A stretch of DNA of 56,944 nt, taken from the NCBI RefSeq assembly GCF_000621545.1, contig NZ_JHYA01000014.1, forward strand, positions 1-56,944, read 5' to 3'. How positions within the stretch are numbered: the stretch's first letter is position 1; the number at the start of each line of letters is the position of its first letter. Below the pieces are notes generated by a model, which saw nothing but the letters and a program-made list of their open reading frames with translations, was not told where the DNA came from and did no database searches. Below, piece after piece: positions 34,803 to 48,477 of this stretch. The position numbers were made by a program, and so were the translations under genes. This DNA comes from Anaerovibrio lipolyticus LB2005. GTDB taxonomy: Bacteria; Bacillota; Negativicutes; Selenomonadales; Selenomonadaceae.

Positions 34803-35729
34803 ATGAGTATTTATGTTGTAGGACACAAGAATCCAGACACCGATTCCATCTGTGCTGCTATTTCCTATGCAGCTTTAAAGCAGGCTATGGGGGAGGATGC
34901 AACTGCCATCCGTTGCGGTGAAATCAATAAGGAAACCCAGTACGCACTTGATTATTTCGATGTGGCTGCTCCAATTTTGGCAACCAAGGTCGAGGCTGGT
35001 CAGAAGGTTATTCAGGTGGACCACAATGAGGTGGGACAGGCTATCGACGGCCTTGCTGATGCTGAGCTTATTGAAATCGTTGACCATCATCGTTTCGGTG
35101 GTCTGAACACTGCTGGTCCAATCTATGTTCATACTGAGCCAGTTGGCTGTACTTCCACTATTATTGCCAATATGTTCTGGGACAAGAACATCAATATTCC
35201 AAAGGACATTGCAGGTCTTCTTCTTTCTGCGATTATGTCCGATACAGTCCTTTATAAGTCTCCAACCTGCACTGACAAGGATCACGATGCTGCTGAGAAG
35301 CTGGCTGAGATTGCAGAGGTTGACCTTCATGAGTATGCTATGGCTATGCTGAAGGCTGGTGCCGGCGTTGGCGACAAGACTCCTGCTGAGATTGCCAAGA
35401 CAGATTCCAAGCCATTCAGCTTTGGTAGCTACAAGGCTCTGGTAAGCCAGATTTCTGTTATGGACACTGCTGAGGTTCTTGATATGAAGGCTGATATTAC
35501 CGCTGCCATGAAGGATATTTGCGATAAGGAAGGCTATAATCTGATTATGCTTATGGTTACTGACATCATTGAGGAATCCACTGATCTGGTATTCTATGGT
35601 GAGCCAAAGAAGCTGATTGCAGATGCCTTCAAGCAGGATGCTTCCGGCGATTGCATTCATCTGCCAGGGGTAATGTCCCGCAAAAAGCAGATTGTACCTC
35701 CTCTTACCGAGGCTGCTGCAAAATTCTAA
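34803..35729 (+). CDS. ppaC: Manganese-dependent inorganic pyrophosphatase
   Basis: 308 aa DHH-family (family II) enzyme. GHKNPDTDSICAAI, QVDHNE, EIVDHHRFGG and the C-terminal SRKKQIVPPL substrate loop are all present; no CBS insert. Pulls biosynthetic reactions by hydrolysing pyrophosphate. Codon use is strongly regular, suggesting high expression. TAGGAGGA precedes ATG 34803. Confidence 0.96.
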   Translation: MSIYVVGHKNPDTDSICAAISYAALKQAMGEDATAIRCGEINKETQYALDYFDVAAPILATKVEAGQKVIQVDHNEVGQAIDGLADAELIEIVDHHRFGGLNTAGPIYVHTEPVGCTSTIIANMFWDKNINIPKDIAGLLLSAIMSDTVLYKSPTCTDKDHDAAEKLAEIAEVDLHEYAMAMLKAGAGVGDKTPAEIAKTDSKPFSFGSYKALVSQISVMDTAEVLDMKADITAAMKDICDKEGYNLIMLMVTDIIEESTDLVFYGEPKKLIADAFKQDASGDCIHLPGVMSRKKQIVPPLTEAAAKF

Positions 35730-35738
35730 GTGATTTTT

Positions 35739-35793
35739 ACCCCTTCAGCATGGCTCTATTGCCTAAATAGGCCCTGAAGGGGTTATTTCTTTT
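35739..35793 (+). terminator. Terminator of ppaC
   Basis: ACCCCTTCAG and CTGAAGGGGT arms with inner GGC/GCC pairing and a T-rich tail. Confidence 0.85.
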
Positions 35794-35817
35794 TGAATAA
35801 CAATTAGGAGGATAACC

Positions 35818-40220
<4,403 letters not shown>

Positions 40221-40225
40221 CTTGT

Positions 40226-41149
40226 ATGAAGAAAAATCAAAATTCATTAAAAAAATATATTGTGGCGGATAAATATGGCGATATGGCTGTGGAGGATTAT
40301 TTAAAATCAGTAATGAAGGTATCCTCACGCAATCGCCAGCGTCTATTTCGTTCCAAGAATGTATTTGTAAATGGACGCCCTGTTCATTCAAAGCAGCGTA
40401 TTAAGGGTGGCGATATGGTTGCTATCCGCCTGTTTGCCGATGATACCTTTGGGGTAAAGCCACAGATTGGACCAGTGGATGTTCTTTACGAGGACGATGC
40501 TGTAATTGTGCTGAACAAGCCTGCCAATATGCTGGTTCACCCAACAGGGCAGACGGACAGCTTCACTTTGGCCAATTTTCTGGCGGGATATTTCCAGGAA
40601 AAGGGCCAGACCATTACCATTCGTCCTTTGCATCGTCTTGACCGTGATACCACCGGCTGTGTACTTTTTGCCAAGAAGCCTGAATATCAGACCAAGCTGG
40701 AGGCGCAGCTTAAGTCCAATACTATGCACCGCATATATAATGCCATAGTAACTGGTAAAGGCATCTTGGAGGAATATCCCGATGGTCGTATTGAAAAGAG
40801 TATTGGCAAGGTTCCCGGTATGTCAAATCGCCGTAGGGCTGATGATAAGGGGCAGCCAGCGGTAACCCATTTTAAACTGGTGGAGGAAATCGGCCCCAAT
40901 ACCCTTTTGGAGCTGTGGCTGGAAACTGGACGTACCCACCAGATAAGGGTCCACATGGACTTTGCAGGACACCCGGTATTGGGGGACAAGATGTATGGCA
41001 CTCCTTCAAGATTGATTAATCGTCTGGCCCTTCATGCCTCTGCTATTCAATTTCAGCATCCCGTTACAGGACAAATGGTGGAGGTCACCGCCCCTATGCC
41101 TCTGGATATGCAGGAGTGTATTGATAAGCTAAAAGCTTTTTGGAAATGA
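40226..41149 (+). CDS. RluA-family pseudouridine synthase with S4 domain
   Basis: 307 aa. The N-terminal S4 RNA-binding domain (~17-70: VEDYLKSVMKVSSRNRQRLFRSKNVFVNGRP) precedes the catalytic domain with HRLDRDTTG (catalytic Asp) and LETGRTHQIRVH. Acts on 23S rRNA or tRNA; RluD-like in architecture, exact target not deducible. Six bases after ligA, so an operon member. Confidence 0.92.
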   Translation: MKKNQNSLKKYIVADKYGDMAVEDYLKSVMKVSSRNRQRLFRSKNVFVNGRPVHSKQRIKGGDMVAIRLFADDTFGVKPQIGPVDVLYEDDAVIVLNKPANMLVHPTGQTDSFTLANFLAGYFQEKGQTITIRPLHRLDRDTTGCVLFAKKPEYQTKLEAQLKSNTMHRIYNAIVTGKGILEEYPDGRIEKSIGKVPGMSNRRRADDKGQPAVTHFKLVEEIGPNTLLELWLETGRTHQIRVHMDFAGHPVLGDKMYGTPSRLINRLALHASAIQFQHPVTGQMVEVTAPMPLDMQECIDKLKAFWK

Positions 41150-41212
41150 AGGACGTAATTTTATTTACTGCAGATAATTTATGGCGAAAAATTAATTTTT
41201 TTTCAAAAAAAG

Positions 41213-41240
41213 AAGGATAATAAGTTATCGTGTAGAAATA
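41213..41240 (+). promoter_or_regulatory. Alternative-sigma (sigma-H-like) promoter of the chemoreceptor
   Basis: AAGGAT (41213) and GTAGAAATA (41232) with 13 bases between, 95 bases before the chemoreceptor start. Same pattern as upstream of the RND operon, including the A-rich stretch before AAGGAT. Confidence 0.6.
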
Positions 41241-41334
41241 TTAACTCATAATTAGGACAGTGATAGCTGTTTTGTGGTTAAAAACTTGGACATAAGCCGA
41301 GGGGGAATTATAAGTATAAAGGGGTGTTTAAAAA

Positions 41335-43020
41335 ATGAATATGCAAAAAAAGGCTATTTTGTTTTTTAGTATCTGTGTTATCGCTGTTTGTCTGGTGACG
41401 GCATTTCTAGGATATCGGAATGCTATATCGGGATTCGATAAAGCTCTGACAAACAAGGCATTAAATGATGGCTTTTACTTGCGTGAAGTTATGGACGGCA
41501 AGTATGATGGCTCCTGGAGTATTAAAAACGGTCAGCTGTACAAGGGTGATGCCCTTATAAATGGCAAGACGGACAATATTGACCGTTTGAGCGAACAAAC
41601 AGGTGATGCCATTACCATCTTCCAAGGTGATACCCGTGTATCCACTACAGTTAAGAAAGAAGACGGCTCCCGTGCCACCGGCACCAAGTGTTCTGCGGAG
41701 GTAGCTGATAGAGTTCTTAATAAGGGTGAAACCGTAAACATGGTAACACAAGTAGTAGGCAAAGATTATTACGTATGCTATCAGCCAGTTAAAGATTCCA
41801 GCAATAATATTATTGGTATGCTGTTTGTAGGTGTACCAGCCACAGACCTTGATGTAATGGCCAACGCTTTTATGACAAGTATGGCTATTGCTACTGTTAT
41901 TCTTATCCTAATTATGGGCGTAGTTGTCACCTTTGCTGTTCGTCATACCTTAAGTCCTCTTAAGTCGGTTCAGAGTGCTCTGGAGCATGTGGCAAATGGA
42001 GACCTCAGTATTCCGGATCTCCATATTGAAGGTAGTGACGAAATTGCTCTGTTGGCTCATGATACCAACAGCATGAAGAATGCTATCAGAACATTGATGT
42101 CCAACATTGCCCACTCAGCAGAGCAGGTAGCCGCAGCCAGCCAGGAGCTTACAGCTACTGCAAATCAGACAGGTGAAAGTATCCGTGTGGTTGCCAATAG
42201 CGCAGTAAAGATGGCTGAAAATAACCAGGATCAGGTAAGAGAGCTGGAAAATACTCATGATAAGGTTAGCAACATGAATAATGACATGACTGACCTTACA
42301 AATTATTCCAACGATATGAAGGAAGCTGCCAATGACAGTCTTAAGGGTGTTGCCAATGGTCAGGTTACTGTTCGTAAGGCCATTGAGACTATGCACAATA
42401 TGTCCAAGCAGATAGATGCTTCCTCCGTTATCGTGGAAGCCCTTGGTGAGCGTTCCGCCAGCATCGTTCAGGTTATTGAGACAATTTCCAATATTGCCAG
42501 TCAGACCAATTTGTTGGCTCTTAATGCTGCTATAGAGGCAGCCCGTGCTGGTGAAGCTGGTCGTGGCTTTGCTGTAGTAGCTGAGGAAGTAAGAAAGCTG
42601 GCAGAGCAGTCTGAGATTGCTGCCAAGAGTATTTCCGACATGATTACTACTATCCAGTCTGATACCATTAAGGCTGTTCAGGCCATGAAGGAAAACAATG
42701 AGGGCGTACAGGAAGGTACGAAGATTGTTTCTGAAGCAGGAGCTGCTTTTGATCAGATTTCCGAGCTTATTACCAACATGAATACCCAGATCGATGTATC
42801 CCTGAAGGCCATCGAAAAGACTGGTATCGTTTGCAACGATATCAGAGATATCATGGATAATGTGCTTCAGTTGGGTAATCGTTCCGCAAATGAGGCTCAG
42901 GGCGTAAGTGCTTCCACTGAAGAGCAGGCAGCCATGATGGATGAAATTGCCAGAGCAAGTACATCCTTGGCAGAGCTGTCCCAGTCTCTCCAGAATTATG
43001 TAACCAAGTTTAAGCTTTAA
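41335..43020 (+). CDS. Methyl-accepting chemotaxis protein with periplasmic Cache-type sensor
   Basis: 561 aa. Helix 1 (~7-26), periplasmic sensor (~27-175, sCache-like with [20 protein letters not shown] and [23 protein letters not shown]), helix 2 (~180-203), HAMP (~204-255), then the signalling hairpin with the tip [25 protein letters not shown]. Implies that the cell is motile. No C-terminal CheR/CheB pentapeptide. Monocistronic, with a terminator downstream. Confidence 0.95.
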   Translation: MNMQKKAILFFSICVIAVCLVTAFLGYRNAISGFDKALTNKALNDGFYLREVMDGKYDGSWSIKNGQLYKGDALINGKTDNIDRLSEQTGDAITIFQGDTRVSTTVKKEDGSRATGTKCSAEVADRVLNKGETVNMVTQVVGKDYYVCYQPVKDSSNNIIGMLFVGVPATDLDVMANAFMTSMAIATVILILIMGVVVTFAVRHTLSPLKSVQSALEHVANGDLSIPDLHIEGSDEIALLAHDTNSMKNAIRTLMSNIAHSAEQVAAASQELTATANQTGESIRVVANSAVKMAENNQDQVRELENTHDKVSNMNNDMTDLTNYSNDMKEAANDSLKGVANGQVTVRKAIETMHNMSKQIDASSVIVEALGERSASIVQVIETISNIASQTNLLALNAAIEAARAGEAGRGFAVVAEEVRKLAEQSEIAAKSISDMITTIQSDTIKAVQAMKENNEGVQEGTKIVSEAGAAFDQISELITNMNTQIDVSLKAIEKTGIVCNDIRDIMDNVLQLGNRSANEAQGVSASTEEQAAMMDEIARASTSLAELSQSLQNYVTKFKL

Positions 43021-43066
43021 TCTGCTGCCAAGGTTCATAAACTGGTAAAAAAGATAATTCAAAATA

Positions 43067-43111
43067 AAATCTCCTGATGGATTCGCTCAAGAGTCCTTCA
43101 GGAGATTTTTT
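43067..43111 (+). terminator. Terminator of the chemoreceptor gene
   Basis: AAATCTCCTGA and TCAGGAGATTT arms with a T run. Confidence 0.92.
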
Positions 43112-43125
43112 AGGGGGAAATTTTC

Positions 43126-43740
43126 ATGACAGATATGGTTCATAATATAAATGTAAAGGTATATATTACTGACAGCTCCAAGCTCCAGGACAAGGGGCTG
43201 TTTCAGCAGTTTTATGATAATGCCAATGAATATAGGAGAGAAAAAATAGATAAAACAGAGGACCAGCGTGACAAACAGGCAGTTTTGGCGGCAGGGGTGC
43301 TTTTATCCAGGGCCTTAAAGGAGGCCGGCTACAAAGAGCAGGAGCTGGAGCTGCAATTTAATAATAACGGTAAGCCATTTTATTCCAAGCATCCTGAACT
43401 GGGCTTCAGTCTCGCCTATTCCGGAGACAGGGCTATGTGTGCCATTGCCATAGCTGATGGCCCTATTGGTGCGGAAATCGGCTGTGATGTGGAGGAAAAT
43501 ACAAAAGAGCTGGCAGAGTATCTGGATGAATATAATATGACGGCAGATAAGTGGACCAGGCTGGAAAGCTATGCCAAGGCAACCCAAGCTGATATGGAAA
43601 GCCTTTTCTATGGAAGTGCCTCTGTTATTCCTGGTTTTATTTTTTCTCATCCGGAATTGGATGACAATTATAAATATAATGTATGTTGTAGAATAAAAAT
43701 ACCTTCCGAAAATATAATCATCGTTGATTTGACGAAATAA
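43126..43740 (+). CDS. Diverged 4'-phosphopantetheinyl transferase-like protein
   Basis: 204 aa. NNNGKPFYSKHPELGFSLAYSGD resembles the Sfp NGKP...FNLSHSG block with Tyr in place of the CoA-contacting His. IGAEIGCDVEE resembles the metal-binding G.D.E segment, and WTRLESYAKAT matches WT.KEAY.KA, keeping the catalytic Glu and Lys. Such enzymes load phosphopantetheine onto carrier proteins. No carrier or synthase is nearby, and the altered motifs leave activity uncertain. AGGGGG precedes the ATG. Confidence 0.65.
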   Translation: MTDMVHNINVKVYITDSSKLQDKGLFQQFYDNANEYRREKIDKTEDQRDKQAVLAAGVLLSRALKEAGYKEQELELQFNNNGKPFYSKHPELGFSLAYSGDRAMCAIAIADGPIGAEIGCDVEENTKELAEYLDEYNMTADKWTRLESYAKATQADMESLFYGSASVIPGFIFSHPELDDNYKYNVCCRIKIPSENIIIVDLTK

Positions 43741-43795
43741 AATTAACGTATTATTAAATACTATTAGCTTTTATAAAGAAAAATAACACTTTAGC

Positions 43796-43824
43796 TTGTA
43801 AAACTTTACTTTTCTAATTATAAT
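43796..43824 (+). promoter_or_regulatory. Promoter of the tetR-type gene
   Basis: TTGTAA, a 17-base spacer and TATAAT (43819-43824). It overlaps the first in-frame ATG (43823), so translation must start further downstream. Confidence 0.65.
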
Positions 43825-43879
43825 GAAAAGAGGAATCTGGATAAGTAAGTTTTGTTTTTATGGTTATTACAGAAGGGGT

Positions 43880-44494
43880 TTGATTATCATAAGACGCACA
43901 GATACTAAACAAAGAATATTAAAGGAGTCACTTAGATTATTTTCAGAGTATGGATATGAGGCTGTTGGGGTTGAAATGATTGCAGCTGCTGTGAAGGTAA
44001 CTCCGCCTTCATTGTACAAGCATTTCACCGGCAAAAAGGAAATTGTAGAGGCTATCAGTGATTGGGTAGTGGAGCTCTATGAGGAACATAGCCTGTCTGT
44101 GGCAGATCTGGATGACATTGATATTGAACAAATGGATGAGGATAGCTTTGTCAATTATTTAATGCCGTTCGTAGAAAATGTTCTGCATGATGAAATTTTG
44201 AAGAGCATTAAAAAGCTGCTGACTATTGAGCAGTTCCGCAATGAACGGGCTCGTCTCATGTACATTGAAAAGTGCTATGAGCTGCCTGAGAAGCATACCC
44301 TCAATCTGGTGGAGCGTCTGGTTAAGCTGAGAAAGCCGGATGCAGACATTGATGTTGATTACGTTGCCAAGGTTCTTACCTTCCCAGCCACTAACGTACT
44401 TAATAGATGCTATTGTGACCCTGAATATGAAAAAGAGGGTTTGGAGTTCTTAAGAAAACATCTTCATAAAGCTTGGCAGTTTATATTTGCGTAA
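43880..44494 (+). CDS. TetR-family transcriptional regulator
   Basis: About 204 aa. The N-terminal HTH (TKQRILKESLRLFSEYGYEAVGVEMIAAAVKVTPPSLYKHFTGKKEIVEAI) is canonical; the ligand domain is unassignable. The upstream ATG 43823 lies within the -10 element and lacks a ribosome site. TTG 43880 is listed, though AGAAGGGG almost touches it; a start a few codons later, at a rare ATT/ATA codon, is possible. An inverted repeat just downstream, in front of 44607, may be its operator. Confidence 0.85.
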   Translation: MIIIRRTDTKQRILKESLRLFSEYGYEAVGVEMIAAAVKVTPPSLYKHFTGKKEIVEAISDWVVELYEEHSLSVADLDDIDIEQMDEDSFVNYLMPFVENVLHDEILKSIKKLLTIEQFRNERARLMYIEKCYELPEKHTLNLVERLVKLRKPDADIDVDYVAKVLTFPATNVLNRCYCDPEYEKEGLEFLRKHLHKAWQFIFA

Positions 44495-44498
44495 AAAC

Positions 44499-44557
44499 AT
44501 AACGCAGTTATTCTATTTTCTTTTTTATGGGAAAATTATGAGTAGCTGCGTTATAAT
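44499..44557 (+). promoter_or_regulatory. Inverted repeat and -10 element upstream of the membrane protein gene
   Basis: ATAACGCAG (44499) and CTGCGTTAT (44546) are perfect nine-base arms 38 bases apart; the right arm runs into TATAAT (44552-44557). Either a looped operator for the adjacent TetR protein or an mRNA hairpin ending tetR. Confidence 0.45.
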
Positions 44558-44606
44558 TGTATTTGGGAAATTTTTTTAAAACAAATTAAAGGTGGGGTGA
44601 ACTGAC

Positions 44607-45878
44607 ATGGAAAATAGCGGAGACGGTAAGGGGATATTTACACTAAAGCATTACCTGTTTTTGCTGATATGGTGGCTTTCCTTGGGCTTTACTCTGGATA
44701 CTAATTCAGCCCTTTTAGGATTGGTTCTGAGCTTTGTGTTTTTTACCATGACAGCCATGAATGTGCTGAAGAAATCAATACTAATTATGCTGGCGGTCTT
44801 TATACTGACGGCCATATTCCCACCATTAGGCTTTGCTGTGGCCTGTCTGGCATTGATATTTTTCCTTATGCGTATCAGCTTTGTCATAGATAATTGGCGG
44901 GCCTTAAGCGTTGGCCTGTACGCCTATGGAATATATCTGCTGGTTGTGGTCTTTAATTCCTTCTTTTATGAAACTGTAGTGGTTCAGGCTACCCTTAGAG
45001 TTGTGGATTTCTTTAATGCTGGTGGCGAAACTGCTGTGGAAACCTTTGGCCAGCAGGGAGTGGATGCTGTCAACGCCACCACTGGCTTTATCAAGGAAGC
45101 TCTCCATGTGGGCTCATATATTTTGCCTCTGTTTTTGGCATTTTTCTTCCACAGGCTTCTGGGCTGGCTGTATAAGCACGGTTATACTACAGACAGGGCC
45201 TTCTATGTAATCGGCTTAACCCCGTTGGTGGTTATGGCCATGGTATTACCATTCCTTAAAATTGACCTTGGAGGAGATACATTGTTCTCCGGTTCCCTGG
45301 CAGACGGCACCGATGGCATTGCAGGAATCGATGGAGTGAATAATACTGTTCATGTACCAACTGTAGAAATGCCAAGTCAGGTAACTACGATTATGGATGT
45401 GGCCAATGTGGATATGGGAAGCTGGTTTGTGGAAAATGCAGCGGCTCTTTCACCGGCTATTGAATCCTCGATGGCAACCCTTGCGGTGCGGGGAATATAT
45501 GTTGGTGCTGAAAAATATGAAGGCAAAGCTGGCTTTCAGACACTCTTTAATGGTGGCATTCAGACCATTAGGGATGATGATGACAACCATACTACTATAA
45601 AGAATGAAAAAGGAGAGGATATCTCCGAAATAATTTATGATGAGTCCACAGATACGGACCGTATTCTTCTGGAGGACGGCAATGAGCTTATCTTTACCAA
45701 GGCTTCAGGTACCATCGTAGACAGTGATGGCCAGTTAATGGGAAGATTTAAGCAAAATTCTGATGGGGACACAGTGCTGGTAACCAGAGAGGATAAAATC
45801 ATAAGAACCTACCACCGTGACGGAACCATAAGAAATGCCAAGGGCGAAGTGGTTGGAGAAGCCAAGATAGCAGTATAA
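44607..45878 (+). CDS. Multi-pass membrane protein with C-terminal soluble domain, unknown
   Basis: 423 aa. About six hydrophobic segments occupy residues ~13-110, 115-130, 170-190 and 197-215. The remaining ~200 residues are soluble and rich in Asp, Gly and Thr, ending in short repeats reading like beta-strands (GNELIFTKASGTIVDSDGQLMGRF, then RTYHRDGTIRNAKGEVVGEAK). No family recognised. It follows tetR and precedes the 5'-nucleotidase by 37 bases, so an operon is likely. Confidence 0.75.
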   Translation: MENSGDGKGIFTLKHYLFLLIWWLSLGFTLDTNSALLGLVLSFVFFTMTAMNVLKKSILIMLAVFILTAIFPPLGFAVACLALIFFLMRISFVIDNWRALSVGLYAYGIYLLVVVFNSFFYETVVVQATLRVVDFFNAGGETAVETFGQQGVDAVNATTGFIKEALHVGSYILPLFLAFFFHRLLGWLYKHGYTTDRAFYVIGLTPLVVMAMVLPFLKIDLGGDTLFSGSLADGTDGIAGIDGVNNTVHVPTVEMPSQVTTIMDVANVDMGSWFVENAAALSPAIESSMATLAVRGIYVGAEKYEGKAGFQTLFNGGIQTIRDDDDNHTTIKNEKGEDISEIIYDESTDTDRILLEDGNELIFTKASGTIVDSDGQLMGRFKQNSDGDTVLVTREDKIIRTYHRDGTIRNAKGEVVGEAKIAV

Positions 45879-45915
45879 ATTAAGTCATTTTATTTTCTTA
45901 GGGGGATGAAAAACA

Positions 45916-47532
45916 ATGAATCAAAAGGGCTACAACTTTTTTAAGCGTTCCTTGTACTCGTTTCTGGTAGTATTTTTATTACTTTGCCAGACGGTATTTG
46001 CGGCCGATTTTAGCAAGGTAATGATACTGCACACTAATGATACCCATGGCTTTGTCAAGGGAGACGACAAGCATATAGGTATGCCTATAATTGCCCAGAT
46101 CAAGAAGGATATGGAGTCCAAGGGCTATAATGTTATTATGCTGGATGCTGGGGACATTATTCAGGGGAATGCCCTGGCAAAATATGACAAGGGCAAATCC
46201 TGCATTAATTTTATGAATGCCATAGGCTATGATGCTGCAACTATTGGTAACCATGAATTCGATTACGGCCTTGGTGTATTGGAAGAACGCATGAAGGAAG
46301 CTAAATTTCCGTTTATTTCATCCAATATTATCGACAACAATACCGAAAATACCTTTGTGAAGCCTTATACTATTCTGGAAAAGGAGTATGGCAAAATCGG
46401 TATTATTGGTTTAACCACTCCGGAAACAAAGACCAGTGCCCTTCCTGAAAATGTCGCCACCTTGAACTTTCTTGAAGGAAAGGTGCTTATGGCCAGCACC
46501 CAGATGTATGTTAGCAAAATGATTGCCGAAAAATGCGATCTCATTATTGCGTTGGGGCATTTGGGCAGTAAAGACAGCTGCATGGGCAGCCGTTCCGAGG
46601 ACGTTATTGCAAATGTAAATGGCATTGATATTTTTATTGATGGTCACGATCACTTAGTGAAAAATAATATTGTTGGCAATGCATTACAAGTGGAAACCGG
46701 TAGTTTTACCGAGCATTTGGGCTGTATAGTGTACGAGGACGGCAAATGGACTGAAAAGATGATTTCCCTTGGGGAATACACAAAGGCTGACAGAAATGTG
46801 GAGAAGCTAGTGAACAATGCCTCCTATAATGTTGATTTACATTTGTCCACTACTGTTGGAGACGCAGTTAATGATATGAGTGGAGAGTTTATGCCGGGGC
46901 TGAGAAATCAGGAAATGGCCATGGGGGATTTCTGCTCAGATGCAATATTATGGCAGTCAAATCAGATTTTGGGCCAGGATAAAAAGGCTGATGGCTGTAT
47001 TGTAAATGGTGGAGCCATCAGAACCGGCTTCAATGCCGGAAAAATCAAGGTTAAGGATATTCAGTCTGTATTCCCATTCGATAATGATATGTGGGTTCTT
47101 ACCATAAAAGGCTCCAAGCTTTTGGAGATTATTGAGGCTTCAACCCAGTGCACTCCTGATGAAATGGGTGGCTTCCCACAGGTTTCCGGTATTGAATATA
47201 CCTTGAATTTAACGGTTCCTTATCAGAAGGGACCTCAGTATCCTCGTTCCATGTATTATGCTCCGGCAGCTCCCGGAAGTCGTGTTACTATAAATTCTGT
47301 AGGAGGAAAAGCCTTTGATCCTGATGCCGAATACAGAATAGTTGTAAACAACTTCATTAAAGCAGGCGGTGACAGCTACACCGGACTAACAGCTAAAGAT
47401 GCAATTATTTCAGCTGAAAATCTTGGCCTTTGGGACAGTGAATGTCTGCAGAAATACATTACAGACAGACTTCATGGGAAGATTACCCCTGAGTACAGCA
47501 AAGTACAGGGACGAATCAAAATAATTTCATGA
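45916..47532 (+). CDS. Exported 5'-nucleotidase/UDP-sugar hydrolase family protein
   Basis: 538 aa with a signal peptide (cleavage after VFAAD, near residue 30). Metallophosphatase motifs ILHTNDTHG, MLDAGDIIQG, IGNHEFDYG, LGHLGS and DGHDH bind two metals; the C-terminal 5_nucleotid_C domain carries NGGAIRTGF and FPFDNDMW. Acts in the periplasm on extracellular nucleotides to recover nucleosides and phosphate. Lacks LPXTG or any other anchor. Confidence 0.93.
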   Translation: MNQKGYNFFKRSLYSFLVVFLLLCQTVFAADFSKVMILHTNDTHGFVKGDDKHIGMPIIAQIKKDMESKGYNVIMLDAGDIIQGNALAKYDKGKSCINFMNAIGYDAATIGNHEFDYGLGVLEERMKEAKFPFISSNIIDNNTENTFVKPYTILEKEYGKIGIIGLTTPETKTSALPENVATLNFLEGKVLMASTQMYVSKMIAEKCDLIIALGHLGSKDSCMGSRSEDVIANVNGIDIFIDGHDHLVKNNIVGNALQVETGSFTEHLGCIVYEDGKWTEKMISLGEYTKADRNVEKLVNNASYNVDLHLSTTVGDAVNDMSGEFMPGLRNQEMAMGDFCSDAILWQSNQILGQDKKADGCIVNGGAIRTGFNAGKIKVKDIQSVFPFDNDMWVLTIKGSKLLEIIEASTQCTPDEMGGFPQVSGIEYTLNLTVPYQKGPQYPRSMYYAPAAPGSRVTINSVGGKAFDPDAEYRIVVNNFIKAGGDSYTGLTAKDAIISAENLGLWDSECLQKYITDRLHGKITPEYSKVQGRIKIIS

Positions 47533-47570
47533 TTTATCTGTGGATGACTTCATAAATTTCAACAAAAAAG

Positions 47571-47599
47571 AAGGAATTACTCCTTTTTTTGTAGAAATA
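47571..47599 (+). promoter_or_regulatory. Alternative-sigma (sigma-H-like) promoter before an exported protein gene
   Basis: AAGGAA (47571) and GTAGAAATA (47591) with 14 bases between, 75 bases before the start at 47674. AAGGA/TCCTT flanked by A and T runs could also fold as a weak terminator of the 5'-nucleotidase, so the two functions may overlap. Confidence 0.55.
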
Positions 47600-47673
47600 C
47601 ATCGAAGCTGGATTTCGATGCTTATTGGTTGATTATCCAAAATGTATTTTGTTGTAAAGAGGGAGGAAACAAG

Positions 47674-48285
47674 ATGAGAAAATTATTTGCCGTTTTAGTT
47701 GGTATGCTGGTTATGGCATGTGCGTCCATGTGCTTTGCTGCGGAAACCTATCAGATGGTTTACGAAGCGTACAATTTCTCCGAGAATTTGGGAGAAGATG
47801 AGGCTGTTAACGAAAACTTCAATACTCCTTATGGTACCCTGAAGATCCAGATGAGAAAGCTATGGAATTCCAGCAGTGACAAGAAAATGCATGTAATCAC
47901 CTGGTTGGATGATAAGAGAATATCTGATAACTATTACCCACAGGTAGAGAATGGATACACCTTCCGTGTAATCAAAAATACCAGCAACAGCGAATTATAC
48001 TTTGTAATTGAGTCCATGGAACGTGCTTATATGTACGGTTATTCCCCAGAAAAGAAAACCATGATGACCTATATTGACAGCTTGAACTACGCTCATGAAA
48101 CAGGCGCACGGCCTACTATCGTAGTGTTGAGAGATGGAAAGCTGGTATTGGCCTTTGACCAGGTATACCGCCCATATCCTAGCTCTGCACGCTATCAGTT
48201 CTTCTGGGATAATTCCACCAAATGGTTTGGCTACAGAGATCTCGGAAGAGATTGGGCTCCAATATATAAGGACAAGCAGAGCTGA
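47674..48285 (+). CDS. Exported protein of unknown function
   Basis: 203 aa from ATG 47674 (GAGGGAGGAAA upstream). Signal peptide with cleavage near CFAAE (residue ~22). The mature part is rich in Tyr and Trp and reads as alternating beta-strands (TYQMVYEAYNF, MHVITWLDD, YTFRVIKN, ELYFVIES, PTIVVLRDGKLVLAF). It does not match a family I can name. It has its own sigma-H-like promoter; the radical SAM gene 3' of it has another. Confidence 0.7.
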   Translation: MRKLFAVLVGMLVMACASMCFAAETYQMVYEAYNFSENLGEDEAVNENFNTPYGTLKIQMRKLWNSSSDKKMHVITWLDDKRISDNYYPQVENGYTFRVIKNTSNSELYFVIESMERAYMYGYSPEKKTMMTYIDSLNYAHETGARPTIVVLRDGKLVLAFDQVYRPYPSSARYQFFWDNSTKWFGYRDLGRDWAPIYKDKQS

Positions 48286-48325
48286 GCTGCTGAGTAAAAA
48301 CTTAAAAGTTGCTTTTTGAAGCTAT

Positions 48326-48385
48326 TAAAAGGCCTTCTATGATTATGTGTTAATCGTAGGGGGCCTTAGTTGCTGTAGAGCTGCT
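48326..48385. repeat. Hairpin repeat left of the radical SAM gene
   Basis: TAAAAGGCCTTCTATGATTA...TAATCGTAGGGGGCCTTA forms an imperfect hairpin followed by TTGCTGTAGAGC. About 60 bases match 49921-49980 in direct orientation. It could serve as terminator of the exported protein gene, though the T tract is poor. Confidence 0.65.
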
Positions 48386-48412
48386 GACCTATGAATTGCC
48401 AAGAGAATTTGC

Positions 48413-48439
48413 AGGATATTGGTATTATTTGTAGAAATT
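48413..48439 (+). promoter_or_regulatory. Alternative-sigma (sigma-H-like) promoter of the radical SAM gene
   Basis: AGGAT (48413) and GTAGAAATT (48431) with 13 bases between, 39 bases before the start codon. The weakest of the four copies at its 5' side. Confidence 0.5.
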
Positions 48440-48477
48440 AACTCTTGTATAGATAAAACTGAGGGGAGTTGGTTCGT

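Noticed and set aside
43823-43879. ATG 43823 as the TetR start
   Set aside because: It overlaps the -10 hexamer of the likely promoter and has no ribosome site.
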